This document shows positions 22,338-33,120 of a DNA stretch of 64,000 nt, piece by piece (the first letter of the stretch is position 1; every line of letters starts with the position of its first letter). The notes under the pieces were generated by a model. The model did no database searches, was not told the origin of the DNA, and saw nothing but the letters and a program-made list of their open reading frames with translations. The stretch is from contig OX467082.1 of assembly GCA_950106755.1 (NCBI GenBank), positions 24,118,001-24,182,000 of the forward strand, written 5' to 3'. The position numbers and the translations under genes are program-made. The stretch comes from Climacium dendroides. Taxonomy: Eukaryota; Streptophyta; Bryopsida; Hypnales; Climaciaceae.

Positions 22338-23204
22338 TTTAGGTCGAGTCGACCTGAATACGAACAACGGTACATGAGTAAATTTTAATGCACTTCAGGT
22401 CGAGTCGACCTGAATGTGAGGTTCTCTACATTAGTCATTCGTTCATGCAACTCAGGTCGAGTCGACCTGAATGTGAGGTTTTCTACATTAGTCATTCGTT
22501 CATGCAATTCAGGTCGAGTCGACCTGAACTGACACATATGATAGTAATTGAAGTAATGTAAAACGTATCCTAGGTAGATTGAATTGTTCTGTCATTGAAT
22601 ATCATTTATGAAATGGTATTCATGGCAATTCAGATCGAGTCGACCTAAACCGTATCTATAATTGTAATTTCATTCAAGTGAAAATCTCATAGATGTCCTG
22701 CTGAAATTCTCGATATTCACAGATTCAATCACCAAGAATTCTGTACGTAATGATAATAGTGTGCAGATATGATTCGGCTCACTGCAAGTCCTCATTTCAG
22801 GTCGGTTCGACCTGAAGTGTGGGTACTCTTATCCCAGACTTCAGTTCGAGAAGTTCGAGATTTATAAAGGAATAAAATTGGGAATTCCCTGTACAATTGA
22901 TCAGATGAAGATGAGTTCATTATCTCAGAATACAAAGGACACTTCAGGTCGATCCGACCTAAAGTTCAGGATTGTACTCAGTCTTCTTACATTTATATTT
23001 TCCGCTAACAAAAATTATACAAGGCCAGGGTTCAGACACTCCAGGTCGATTCGACCTGAAAACAAAGTTTACATATATCTGAATTTATAAGAAATTTTAA
23101 TGAATGATGTCAATTGCAGTTGAAACCTAGGCTTCACAGAATAAGTTCGTTGGTGTCATAGATGTACCTATAACATTTGGTGATTCAGGTCGGGTCGACC
23201 TGAA
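22338..23204. repeat. Right palindrome array of element A (9 copies)
   Basis: Palindromes start at 22338, 22394, 22451, 22508, 22629, 22796, 22943, 23040 and 23184. Most are TTCAGGTCGA, one base, reverse complement. The first four are 56-57 bp apart, with spacer duplications. The array lies immediately upstream of the first coding exon of T, mirroring the left array before P. Confidence 0.95.
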
Positions 23205-23275
23205 CATGAATGAAATTGCATGATCTATGCTGCAATTCACTTACCCTATTTCACATTGCATTTTTACAGGTATCC

Positions 23276-26167
23276 ATGGATACTATAGATGACTCTGATG
23301 ACATGAACATATCATCGGGTTCTGAATCCAGTGAATTCAGACATGATGAAGAGGATTTCATGGCATCTTCAGAAGACGAATTTCAAAATGTCGAAGCAAT
23401 GAATGTTGGGGTCCCAGAATGCGAAGGTCTACCGCGTCGGCTTTGGAATACTCGAGTTGTCACCTTGTACAATGAGGCTGGAGTGCTTGTGGGTGAAGGT
23501 GTCTGTCATAGTGTGAACTCTGACCTCGTTTTGGGTGCCAATGGCCCTCTTGGTGACACCCACGTGGCGATCCACATCTCCAAAACACATAGCGAAGAAG
23601 ACCTACCAGAGGAACAAGTGTGCTCATTGTTGGCTTGGCCTATTCATCTTGTCCACTGTCGTGGAGCTAGCCTTAGAGACCATGAGGCTAGGGACAAATT
23701 CAATTGTCTCCAACAGGCTCTCTTAAATCCGCCCTCTTCGACGTCTTCGAGACCATACACAAGTATGGTCCGAAATGCGCCCCGTGAAACAAATTTGAAA
23801 TCGAAGGAGTTGCTTACTCAAGATTCCATCCATGCAGTGTCTACTAAAATATGTTGTAGTCGCAACTGTGTTCAGCCATTTCCTAGGGATAAGATTCGAG
23901 CCTTTCGTGAACGCATGTATCGCAACTCCACGTTCAAACACAGGACCTACATGAAAATGGATGTGCATAGGCAGGTGCATGTTGACGAGCGTGGTAGACG
24001 AATGGTGTCAATTGACAATACACCGGTATGTATGCGAGCGTGGATGCATATAGCTGGGGTCCCTGAGGCCACATTCTATCGCTACCAATCGTACATGAGG
24101 CGTGGTCGAGAGGCAAAGGACCATGGCAATAAGGGAACGGTGAAACCGAGGAAACACACTCAACAAGCTATAGCAACATTGAAGTGCATTCTGGAGAAAG
24201 AGGCAGATCACATGCCTCATCGTACGAAGACCCTGAAGTCAGGAGAGAAAGTTGTGGCCAAGATCCTACCTTCCACCTTCCAGTGGAAGGGTAAGATGAA
24301 AGAACTCAATGATGTCAATGCTGTTTTTGGACTGAGTGAGGTGTCAGCTTCGAACTTGAGTAAGATTAGGTGCTGTAAGTTCCCTGAGTATGAGGTGAAG
24401 AAGCCTGGAGACAATTTTGCGCGATGTGGCACATGTGACAAATTGCAAGACCTCAAGAAGGGTGCTATAAGTGGGTCTCACAATGAATTAAAATATTCTC
24501 GGAAGTTGGATAGGCACAATGAGATTGCTCGAGCTCATCGAGAGTTGTATTATGCAAACCGTCATCGTTCAGTAGCTTTTCCACACGAATGCCTCACAGT
24601 TATGCATGACAAGATGGATCATGCAAAGACTGCTTCTCCAGTCTTTTCCCACAGGAGTAAGGAGCTTGATGGCCTTGTGAAATTGTCTGTGTCTGTCACT
24701 GGCATGATTGCTCATGGTCATGGAGATGTACGTTACGCACATTATGGTTTGGATCTCTTTAAACACGATTCAAACTATACAATTGGTTCTATGGCAAAGT
24801 TGTTGCGGGATCTGGAATTGCCATCGAAGTCTTCTTCTCGGCAATTATTTTCTGGGTCAGGGTCTTCAAATTTGTTCAGGGCAATGCTGCAGGGTAAAGA
24901 AATGTGCGACGCGTCACTGCCACCACCTCCAATGAATGCAGTTCCAGCAGTGCCTTTGCCTCCTATTTTGAATGTGCAAATGGACAATGCCACCGGCGAC
25001 AACAAGAATAGATATGTTTTCTGTTTCTGGTCTCTACTTGTTGCTAACAAGATCTTCAGAGAAGTGTATGTCAACTTCATGATTGTTGGTCACACACACG
25101 ACGACATTGACGCATTGTTTGGAAGATGGAGCATGCTGTTGAAGAAGGAGAACTTCCCAACAATCCCGGCGCTCATGAAGTCATTCATGGATGTTGAGTC
25201 TATTCCTACTATCCCTCACCTCATAGAGGAGGTGCCTGATTTCAAGCGTTTCATTGCAGGAAAATGGATGGATGGTGATGAAATCCTTGTGGGACACACA
25301 AGACCGCAACAAGTGAAGTTCTACCTAGACTCTGTTGGATGCCCAGTCATGAAGTACAAGTTGAAGTGCACGGATGAAAACTGGTTAGGCAGGCACGGTC
25401 AAGCCATTAAGTTGTGGAAAGAAGACGATGAAGGACGGAGTCTGTGGCCACGTGGTGTGCCTTTGCCAGTACCACTCAACCCAATGAAAGGTGTCCATGA
25501 CATTGTTAAAGGTTTATCAAGATTCATAAACTATTGGGACGACTTGTGTAGAGCAGACGTGAGTGGAGAACATCGTAGGCGCTATGAGAATGTGGTGCGC
25601 TATTGGCGTGGTGTAAAGGCAGCTCTTCAAGAGCCCCTTCCTACTTCTAATGCTCTAAAAGATGGTTTCTGGCCAACTACTCGTATTCAAGTGACAGAAG
25701 CTGACCATTTAGACAAAGATGGTGAAGATCTCGAAGAGCATGGAGAGGATGAGCCTTATGTTGGGCCCTTGAGGGATCGTCCACAACCATCCTTTAGGGT
25801 GGCTCGAGATGTATACGAAGGGTATTTTGTTGCAGTTCGCCTTGCAGACGGTGACAGCAGACCAGTTTGGATTGCCAGAGCATTGTCTGATCCAAACTCT
25901 AACCCCGAGAAACCAAACTGTGTGCACATTCAATAGTTTCGGCCAACATCACGCAATCAAGAAGTTCAAGACTTCTATGAAGGATGGGATAGTGATAGAG
26001 GTTTGCTTTGGAAGGTTGATGAAACCGAAGAACCTGCGTGGGAGACAACAAACGCTTTAATTACAGCATGGAAGTCTCAAAACAGAAGAGGAACTCGCCA
26101 ATGCAGAATCAAGATCCCTACAGTTCAAATCGAAATCATCAACCAGAGTTTGGCTTCATATACATGA
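23276..26167 (+). pseudogene. Gene T: DUF7869-type protein, candidate transposase (copy A), one in-frame stop
   Basis: The start ATG at 23276 lies just after an acceptor (TTTTTACAG), as in copy B; the 5' leader is probably spliced. The frame encodes 963 residues but TAG at 25934-25936 (Tyr in B) cuts the last 77. Domains: acidic N-terminus; a small beta-rich domain (VGEGVCHSVNSDLVLG) near residue 80; a Cys-rich FRERMYRN-TFKHR block; RCGTCDKL near 385; then a probable RNase H-like core with HDKMDH (D445/D448), MDNATGDNKN (D570) and GHTHDDIDALFGR (D609/D610). The spacing of acidic residues suits a DDE/D nuclease. A C-terminal chromo/Tudor-like YFVAVRLADGDSRPVWIA segment follows. It is the best candidate for the mobilising enzyme. 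Confidence 0.8.
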
Positions 26168-27084
26168 TATGGAGAAATCATGTACATACATTGGATGCAT
26201 TTTAACTATGACATTCATATGGAGGGTATTGTTTTATTTCTACATCTTATATGAAGTTGTTTTTCATTGCATAAGTGTTGGACCCTTAATATTATAATAG
26301 ATGATAGTCGTTTCAGTTTTTTTTAGAGGATATAGGTTTCCGTTGATTGATTCTATTTTAGTGTTTAATACTGCATGATTGTTTTCAAGTGTATGTTTTG
26401 TGTTTACAAAACAATGGAATTTAAATACAGTCTTTAATATATATATATATATATATATATATTTTATTTTTGAGCTATATTTTCTCTATTTTTTAATTCA
26501 TTTTCTTATTTGTGTATCACTAAATATATTTTATTTGAAATTACATTGCTATTGGAGAAAAAAATGTAGTGGATATATCCACTATTTATTTGGTTAACAT
26601 GTAAAGCACTTGTCACATTCTGGGTAGGGGGTTGGTTGGTTGTTACAACTTTTCTGCCGGCAAAGCTCACTTAGTAGCACCAAGTCATGTTTTTTCTCTC
26701 TAGCTCATACAAACCCAATGGGAATCGAACCCGGACTGCTTCAATGAGATGAACAACCCCTTACAACCAACCGCAGAGCTTATGACTTGGTGTTCAAAAG
26801 ATGTCATTCTCTTCACTTATATAAATCAAAACATATACCCTAAAGCAAACTTCATGTATTTGAATAGTCCATCACTAAAAAGACTCTCATTTTAATGGAA
26901 ATTGTGTATTACAACTAGCAAAGTTAGTATTTGCCCACCTAAACTACTTAACATTACAATTCACTTTTTAGGGCCTAAATGGAAAATATTATTATGAGAG
27001 GCCCTAAACCTCTCAAAATATTGAATATTGTGTTGTTTGGGGTAGGTTCGCGTCGTCCGGGGTAGATTCAGGAAGACAAGTTTT
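26168..27084. other. 3' flank of T and inner right end of A
   Basis: No gene. It holds an (AT)n tract at 26436-26463, a tRNA-like SINE candidate, and the subterminal motif ACTCTCATTTTAATG at 26882, which is the inverted counterpart of the motif at 7699. Confidence 0.6.
26625..26800 (-). mobile_element. Possible tRNA-derived SINE
   Basis: Read on the minus strand, TAAGCTCTGCGGTTGG resembles a Pol III A box and GGGTTCGATTCCC is a perfect B box about 45 bases downstream. The pair is enclosed by the inverted words CACCAAGTCAT/ATGACTTGGTG and GGTTGGTTGT/ACAACCAACC. There is no cloverleaf, so it is not a functional tRNA. A tRNA-headed SINE fragment is the likeliest explanation. Confidence 0.4.
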
Positions 27085-27408
27085 AGGTTTGGGCCCGTCC
27101 GACCCGTCCGACCCGTCCATCCGCGCGGTCGACCCCGACCGCCCCGTGGTCTGCGTCCGTCTGGTCGGTCGGCCCCGTCTGCCCTATCCGTGCGGTTGGC
27201 TCCGTCCGCCCCGTGCTCCGCATCCGTCCGCTCAGTCGGCCCTGTCTGCCCCGTCCTCGCCATCCGACCGCTCGGTCGGCTCACTGAACCGGCCGACCGC
27301 TCGTCCATTGGACGGGCACAAGTCCGAAATTTCTATATCCCCGGACGCTCAAAAACCCGTGGACGCAGACGTTGGACGTCCGGGCGTCCCAGCGTCTGTG
27401 CAACCCTG
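27085..27408. repeat. Right terminal inverted repeat and GC-rich block of A
   Basis: Rich in CCGTCCG, CCGACCG and GACCCGTCC words, ending GGACGTCC ... CAACCCTG. It mirrors the left end in word content. The 8-bp end is exact; the next 60 bp are alike around CCGGACGTCCA. Confidence 0.85.
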
Positions 27409-27416
27409 TTGGCAGG
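27409..27416. repeat. Target site duplication, right (TTGGCAGG)
   Basis: Exact copy of 7383-7390. It sits in exon 2 of gene P of element B. Confidence 0.95.
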
Positions 27417-28662
27417 TCTGGACTTTGGAGAAAAATGAGCGGTACTTTCCTCAGCGCCCTTGCCGAATTCGCTGGGAGATCATAAAGTCTCTCATTTTTC
27501 GCTGGGTAGTAATCGGAGAAACTCCGATTATATGTGCGTAAGACCTCATTTTTCTCAACGAACCCGAGGACTTGAGATAAGTCGGTCTCGTCCTCGACGA
27601 TGAACAACCAGGTCTTGACTTCTTCAAGCAGAGGTTCCTTCATTTGTTGTTGAGACATTAGTACTTCCAGGAAGAACGGCTTCTCCATCGTGGAGTTCTC
27701 CTTTTCCAGCACTCCGGGAATCGATCGAAAATCGATCACTCCCAAACCGATCAAGCTCACTGTCTCCGGCGTCCAAACATCCGCCGGCCAGTTCTCGTGT
27801 GTGTTGTAACGTATGCTGTAAGGACGCAAATGTGCGACCGACGAAGGAATGTGAAATTGGTTCTTCTTTTCCAGGAAGACTTTGAAGAAGGTCTCTATCT
27901 TGGGATTGATGGTTGCTGCTATCTTATTTCTCCCTCGGGTTTGCTTGGTCATCGAAAAATATACCTCACCCGGCCTTTCGAGCAACAGATTCATCGTTGC
28001 ACTAGTGAAGCAGCGGCTCCTCTTGAACTGTCGCCAGTTCTCTGGAATGAGCTCATTCCTTGCATTGAACAAGTTGAGTTCTGGGCAGATTAGGTGAATC
28101 TCTTTTTTCACCATCTTCTCCCACTTCACTCTCTCCACCCATTCCTTGGCGCTATAGCAATCTTGTACAACCGTGGACACCAGTTTGATTGTCACTTTCG
28201 GATATGGGTGGTGGCAACTTGGGCCAGAGCGATTGAGAATGTGCTTCGCCAATTTCTTCATATTGTCGTAGCTCAGATTTCCAAGGGGCCTGAAGAAGTC
28301 TCTGCTCATCGCGCAGCTTTCTTGTTTCTAGTTCTCCTTCTCATTGAACTTCATCTTCGTCTCTGGATCGATGAGCTCCCCGTGTGCAGCACTGATGATA
28401 ACTTCGCTCCAAACCTCGTAAACGTCATCGGGCGCAGAAATTATTTTCAGTTCGTTTGTAAGCTTCAGCTTCTCGTCTGCACCCTTCTTCTTTGAGATCG
28501 TGAAGCTTTTATTCACGTCAATCATGGCGAATCTGAGATTAACTACCTTTTCAAAACTCTGCACAAGGATTGACCAAATTCATTAACTTATAATCTTATC
28601 ATAAACTACACTTCAGAAGGAGCTCTCTCAGAGAGCAAGTACAAAATTGTAAGCATATGCAG

Positions 28663-28683
28663 TTTAGGGCGGTCTGCCCTAAA
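28663..28683. repeat. Palindrome in P intron 1 (copy B)
   Basis: Half-site TTTAGGGCGG with one mismatch in the other arm. On the minus strand it begins about eight bases after the exon 1 donor GTAAGC, the same offset as in element A. Confidence 0.85.
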
Positions 28684-30170
28684 ATGCTTACCTTGTACTT
28701 TTGCGTTAGCGCAGTATGGGCTTTGCCTCGTTCTGAGGGTCCACCAATTTTGTCTCCTTTCGGAGGTGCCGGTCTTCCCATGGAAACCCACACAGTCCTT
28801 GCTCCCAAGATATTTGTTGCCCAAGATGGCGTAGCAGGTTGAAAGTGGTTGGTCCGATTATAGTATGCGGAGATTGTCCTCAACATCTCCTTATCGAGTG
28901 ACCAAACCACGTAGCATTTCCAGGTTCTGAAGTGTTTTTTCACTTCTTCGTTCACCATGCTTTCCTCTTGCATCATCAGGTGGCTTGCAGCTACGCTGTG
29001 CTGGCCATTGATGATGTAGAAGTCTCCGTCCATCACCTCCTCCCATCGAGGTGGATCTCTTTTGCCTTTTGGCAAGACCGGTGTGACACAAAGAATTTGC
29101 TTCACGCTCTTGTTTGGCATGTTGACAAGATAATGGAGCATCTCTTTAACAATTTTGTCCTCCTTCACGCGTATGTTGAGTTCGGCAGGTGCCTCCTTCA
29201 ATTTTCCAATCGGCAACTCTTTCTTCTCACCAACTCCGTAGATAAACGCGGTGGAGTACTTCTCCTAGAAGTTCTTGTACAGAGCGCTTATATCTTTGTA
29301 GTTTGGCTTCCGCTCTGTCTTAAGGGCTTCCGGAACGACATTCATTTCTTCGAGATAGCTTGCCGACTCCACGCCTGACTGCTCCGATGTCCTCTCCACT
29401 GCCTTCCTTGCTGACCCGGATGCCAGCGGACTGCTTTGAGGTGCTGTTGCTGGAGATGGTGGGGGCTTCCTGTTTTTCTTGCCTTTACTTTGTGACCCAG
29501 CAGCCTTCTTCCCCGTTGATGGTTGACCTTCATCTTGAATAGCTGTCTCAACGGATACCGTCCGTGGAGCCATGAAGGATCTTTGCATTGCTATCTTCTC
29601 TTTGATGACTACGAAGGAGTTCATCAGGAGCGTGATCTTCGTGCATAGTCTGCTTTCCGTCAATGGAGTTCCGTCCATGTTGTGGTACTCGCCACTGTCT
29701 ATTTTGCGCTCCAACTCTTTGATCTCCAATCTGTATGGCGTTGGCTCTAGACTCTCCAAGAATGGCGATATGTTGAACCAAATTTTTTCTGAGTTCAAGA
29801 GTAATGTGAAGTGGTACTGATTGCCCGCTGGGAATTCGTTGTTGGTGGTGACGCAGTGAATTTTGATAATAGGGAATTTATCCGTAGACACTCGCTTCAC
29901 TTTCTCGTCAAATGAGATCAGCAGATACGTCTTTGAATTCCGGTACTTCATGTTGAAGTGCATGTTGTCTGTATGGGGCACCATCTTCAGACACCACGCG
30001 TCCACCTCTTTTGGATTTTCGAACTCCCACCAGTCCCCTTCTATCATATCCTCGTCTACATTTGGACTTTCTTCTTCAACATCCTCTACTCTTTTGAAGT
30101 GCGCCTTGAGTTGATCCATGTATTCCTCCATTCTGCGCATGGACAATTAGAATTCAGTCTATTGTTGCGG

Positions 30171-30851
30171 TTTAGGACGGACCGAGCTAAACTGTTGCTA
30201 GACGTAGACGCACATTTTTCTTGTTGATATTTCGTAAGGCAATTGTGATTACGCCATTATTTATTTTTGATTTTGTAGTCTTTTGTTTGTTGGCTACGTT
30301 TCTGTATTAGTCTGCAGATTAGGGCGATCCGCCCTAAACTACTGGGATTATTCTTTGGTTTGTAAGCTATTTTGTTTAATTAGTATAAGAGCCATTGAGT
30401 TTTAGAAGTATTTTATCTACCAATCATCACTGAATTTCTTCAATGTGTCTGATTTCTTTAATCATTTTATGGTAATGTCTATGCTTCTATCGTCAGTGTA
30501 GTGCTTTGGAGTGCAGTTTAGGGCGGTCCGTCCTAACTTGCACATGGACTATATTTTTTATTTTTCAGCGTAGCATATGCATAGGGTTCATCAATTCACG
30601 TGATTTAGAGAAATGTAGTTTAGGACGGTCCGCCCTAAATTGTGCATGGACTACATTTTTGATTCCTTACCGAGTTAGCGTACCTTATATGTAGAGTTTA
30701 TGAGTTCTTATTATGAACAAAAATTCAATTAAGGATGGTCCGCACTAAATTGCGCATGGACGACATTTTTGATTTATCAACGTAGCATATATATAGGATT
30801 GATCAATCCTCATGATCTACAGAAATGCAGTTTAGGACGGTCCGCCCTAAA
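30171..30851. repeat. Left palindrome array of element B (6 copies)
   Basis: Palindromes start at 30171, 30318, 30517, 30619, 30729 and 30831, consensus half-site TTTAGGRCGG, one central T, reverse complement. They lie directly upstream of gene P. Around them the motif GTGCATGGACTACATTTTTGA recurs in part (30540, 30645, 30757), indicating a roughly 105-bp tandem origin. Confidence 0.95.
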
Positions 30852-31009
30852 TTGCAGACGTTCTATTTCCGACTTTGCACTCAATAGCCGCTTGATATCC
30901 GGGGATATCTAGGTGATACCCGCCTAAGACCCGGAGATATCATGGTCATATCCGTCAAATTCTATGCGAGGGTTAACACGTTCTTTAGCTGTAAAGCTTG
31001 ATAATTAGA

Positions 31010-31078
31010 ACCCTAAACCCTAAACCTCTAATACTAAACCCTAAACCCTAAATCCCTTAAACCCTTAAACCTAAACCA
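31010..31078. repeat. Telomere-like CCCTAAA patch (B, left)
   Basis: Six to seven units of CCCTAAA with small variations, just outside the left palindrome array, at the place corresponding to 16414-16560 in A. Confidence 0.9.
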
Positions 31079-33120
31079 TTTATTAACATCCAATGCAGAA
31101 GTCCTGACCTGCCAAATAACACAATGATAGGTTTTTGATACTTATCTCCTTCCACAAATGAAAAAATCCTCAAAGCTGCTACCACAAACGTATTCAAATC
31201 ACACTGCTGCAAATCCAAGAGTGCAAAACAAGGAGTGAGAAAACAAGAAAAGTAGAATTGCAACTACTTAGTCACATGTAATTTGGGAGACACGCAATTG
31301 ATTCGTCCCCAAGTTCAACAGAATTGCAACATCCAGATGCAATTGAAACCAGTGCTCCCAATTGTTTTCCACCATTCTATAAATAAAAATGAAACCCACA
31401 AGCATCCCACAACCCACAATCCACAAGCATTCCACAACCCACAACCCACAAGCATCCCACAACCTACAACCCACAACCCACAAGCATCCCACAACCCACA
31501 ACCCACAAGCATATGACCTAAAATTGCACCACAGAATCCTTAAAATTCAATCACACGGAAACAAAACTCTAATACAGCATAGCATCTAATATGAATCTCA
31601 TCAAGCAAGGAACCAGCAACTTGTGAAATTAGCACTGTCTGGCAATTTCTAGCAGCTTGAATTTAGGTAAAAAAAGCGTGAAAAAAGATTGGCAAAGTAC
31701 CTGTTGAAACGAGGAATTCTGATTTTGTGCCTCCCACTTCACAACTGAAGTATGTCGCAGACAGTAGGTGCAGTTCAAGTGTAGCTCGCACCAGCTTGCA
31801 CCAAGCTTGGTACCTCGCAGCAAGCACCTCGCACCTCGGACGTTGCACATCGCACCTTGCAGCAAACACCAAGCACCTCGCGCAGCAAGCACCTCGCACC
31901 TCGCGCAGCAAGCACCTCGCACCTCTCACCTCAGACAGCACCTCGCACCTCGCATAGCAAGTGCAACTCAAAGAACAGCTGCATCCTAAACCTCGCACCG
32001 CAACAGCAGATGCAACTCAGACAGCAGGTGCAACCCTAAACCTCACACCGAGTACCAAGCACCGAGCACAACAATAGCAAGTGCAACCCTTAACCTTGCA
32101 CAAAGGATTCAACACCAAGCACCAAGTACGAAGCAATCAAGCACCAAGCAGCAAGCAATCCGCACGTCGCACCTCGCAGCAAGCACCAAGCACCGAGCAC
32201 AGCAACAACAAGTGCAACCCTTAACCTTGCACAAAGGATCCAGCACCAAGCACCAAGTACGAAGCAATCAAGCACCAAGCACCAAGCAAGCAAGCAGTAC
32301 GAGCACCAAGCAGCAAGCAAGCAAGCAGTACGAGCACCAAGCAGCAAACACCTCGCAGCAAGCACCAAGCAGCAAGCACCTCGCACCTCTCACCTTAGAC
32401 AGCACCTCGCACCTCGCATAGCAAGTGCAACTCAAAAAATAGCTGCATCCTAAACCTCACACCGAGCACCAAGCACCGAGCACAGCAACAGCAAGTGCAA
32501 CCCTTAACCTTGCACAAAGGATCCAGCACCAAGCACCAAGTACGAAGCAATCAAGCACCAAGCAGCAAGCACCAAGCAGCACGCAATCTGCACGTCGTAC
32601 CTCGCAGCAAGCACCAAGCAGTACGCAATCCGCACGTCGCACCTCGCAACAAGCACCAAGCAGCAAGCAATCCGCACCTACCACCTTGCAATTTCAAATT
32701 TTGAGCATTCCTCACAGCTCTCTCGCCGCGCTCCTTCGCTGCAACCCAGGCGGCCAACAAACCTCTCCACAATGACCTAAACCCTAAACCTCAACGAAGA
32801 AACTGAACCCTAAACCAAACCAACAAAACTAACAAAGCTAGCAAATGCGCTGACCCAAACCCCCGCTCGGCGAAAGGAGGGTGACAACCGACCGGGGCTA
32901 CACTGAGCCTCCAACCAGGGTCGGTATTAGGTTTGGACTTAGGGTTGGTATTAGGTTCAACTACCGAGGCTACAAGGTCGGGAACCAAATCCACAGGGTC
33001 GGCAACTGAGGCCGTAGGGTTGGACGTCGGTGCTACGGGTTTTTTTTCCATTTTTGAAGAAGTGCCATATTGGCAATATAAAAAATGATATTGGTTTTCC
33101 AAATTGCAACATTTATCCAT
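31079..33120. repeat. Central domain of B, left half: minisatellites
   Basis: No gene. There is a short tandem array of ACAACCCACAAGCATCCC at 31390-31512, then a long irregular minisatellite at 31800-32700 built of AGCACCAAGCAGCAAGCA and CACCTCGCACCTCGCA words, with larger copies of TGCAACCCTTAACCTTGCAC at about 32080, 32212 and 32495. A small CCCTAAA patch occurs at 32776-32815. Open frames here are repeat artefacts. Confidence 0.85.

Larger units (their letters stand above)
7391..27408. mobile_element. Element A: complete 20-kb multigene DNA transposon
   Basis: The element has terminal inverted repeats CAGGGTTG/CAACCCTG, an 8-bp target duplication, GC-rich subterminal blocks at both ends with repeated CGGTCGG/CCGACCG words, and an inner subterminal motif CATTAAAATGAGAGT present near both ends in inverted orientation (7699 and 26896). 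The cargo is R, Q and P (minus) and T (plus). An 8-bp duplication with a CAGGG start fits the hAT-like or KDZ-like groups of cut-and-paste elements, but its size and gene content are unlike ordinary hAT. The duplication is perfect, pointing to recent insertion, yet P and T carry disruptions, so it may have been moved in trans or decayed later. Confidence 0.92.
27409..30132 (-). pseudogene. Gene P, 5' part (copy B), split by element A
   Basis: Exon 1 is 28692-30132 (acceptor CGCAG|AATGGA, ATG 30129-30131, donor GTAAGC); exon 2 starts at 28558 and runs to the insertion point, resuming at 7390. Exon 1 contains the FYIINGQHSVAAS motif (ParB/DGQHR-like, inference), ISAYYNRTNHF and PSWATNILGA, all shared with A. 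Two in-frame TAG codons occur: 29265-29267, at the same place where copy A has lost a base, and 28328-28330, where A has TGG (Trp). The gene is therefore broken three ways: two stops and the insertion. The homology to A is roughly half of all residues, so the elements are well diverged, yet splice sites are all conserved. Confidence 0.8.

Noticed and set aside
26720..26800. Functional tRNA gene
   Set aside because: Only A-box-like and B-box words are present; no acceptor stem or anticodon arm can be folded.
7391..27408. Element A as an integrated large DNA virus or Polinton
   Set aside because: No capsid, DNA polymerase B, packaging ATPase or protease is visible, and the target duplication is 8 bp rather than the usual 6 bp of Polintons.
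28328..29267. Alternative code with TAG read as Trp
   Set aside because: TAG stops occur only in transposon copies; the AKR genes use normal stops and TGG, and T of A has TAG for Tyr. Mutation is simpler.
31800..32700. Open frames in the GCACCAAGCAGCAAGCA minisatellite
   Set aside because: Long frames in several phases on both strands follow from the repeat itself; no conservation with element A.
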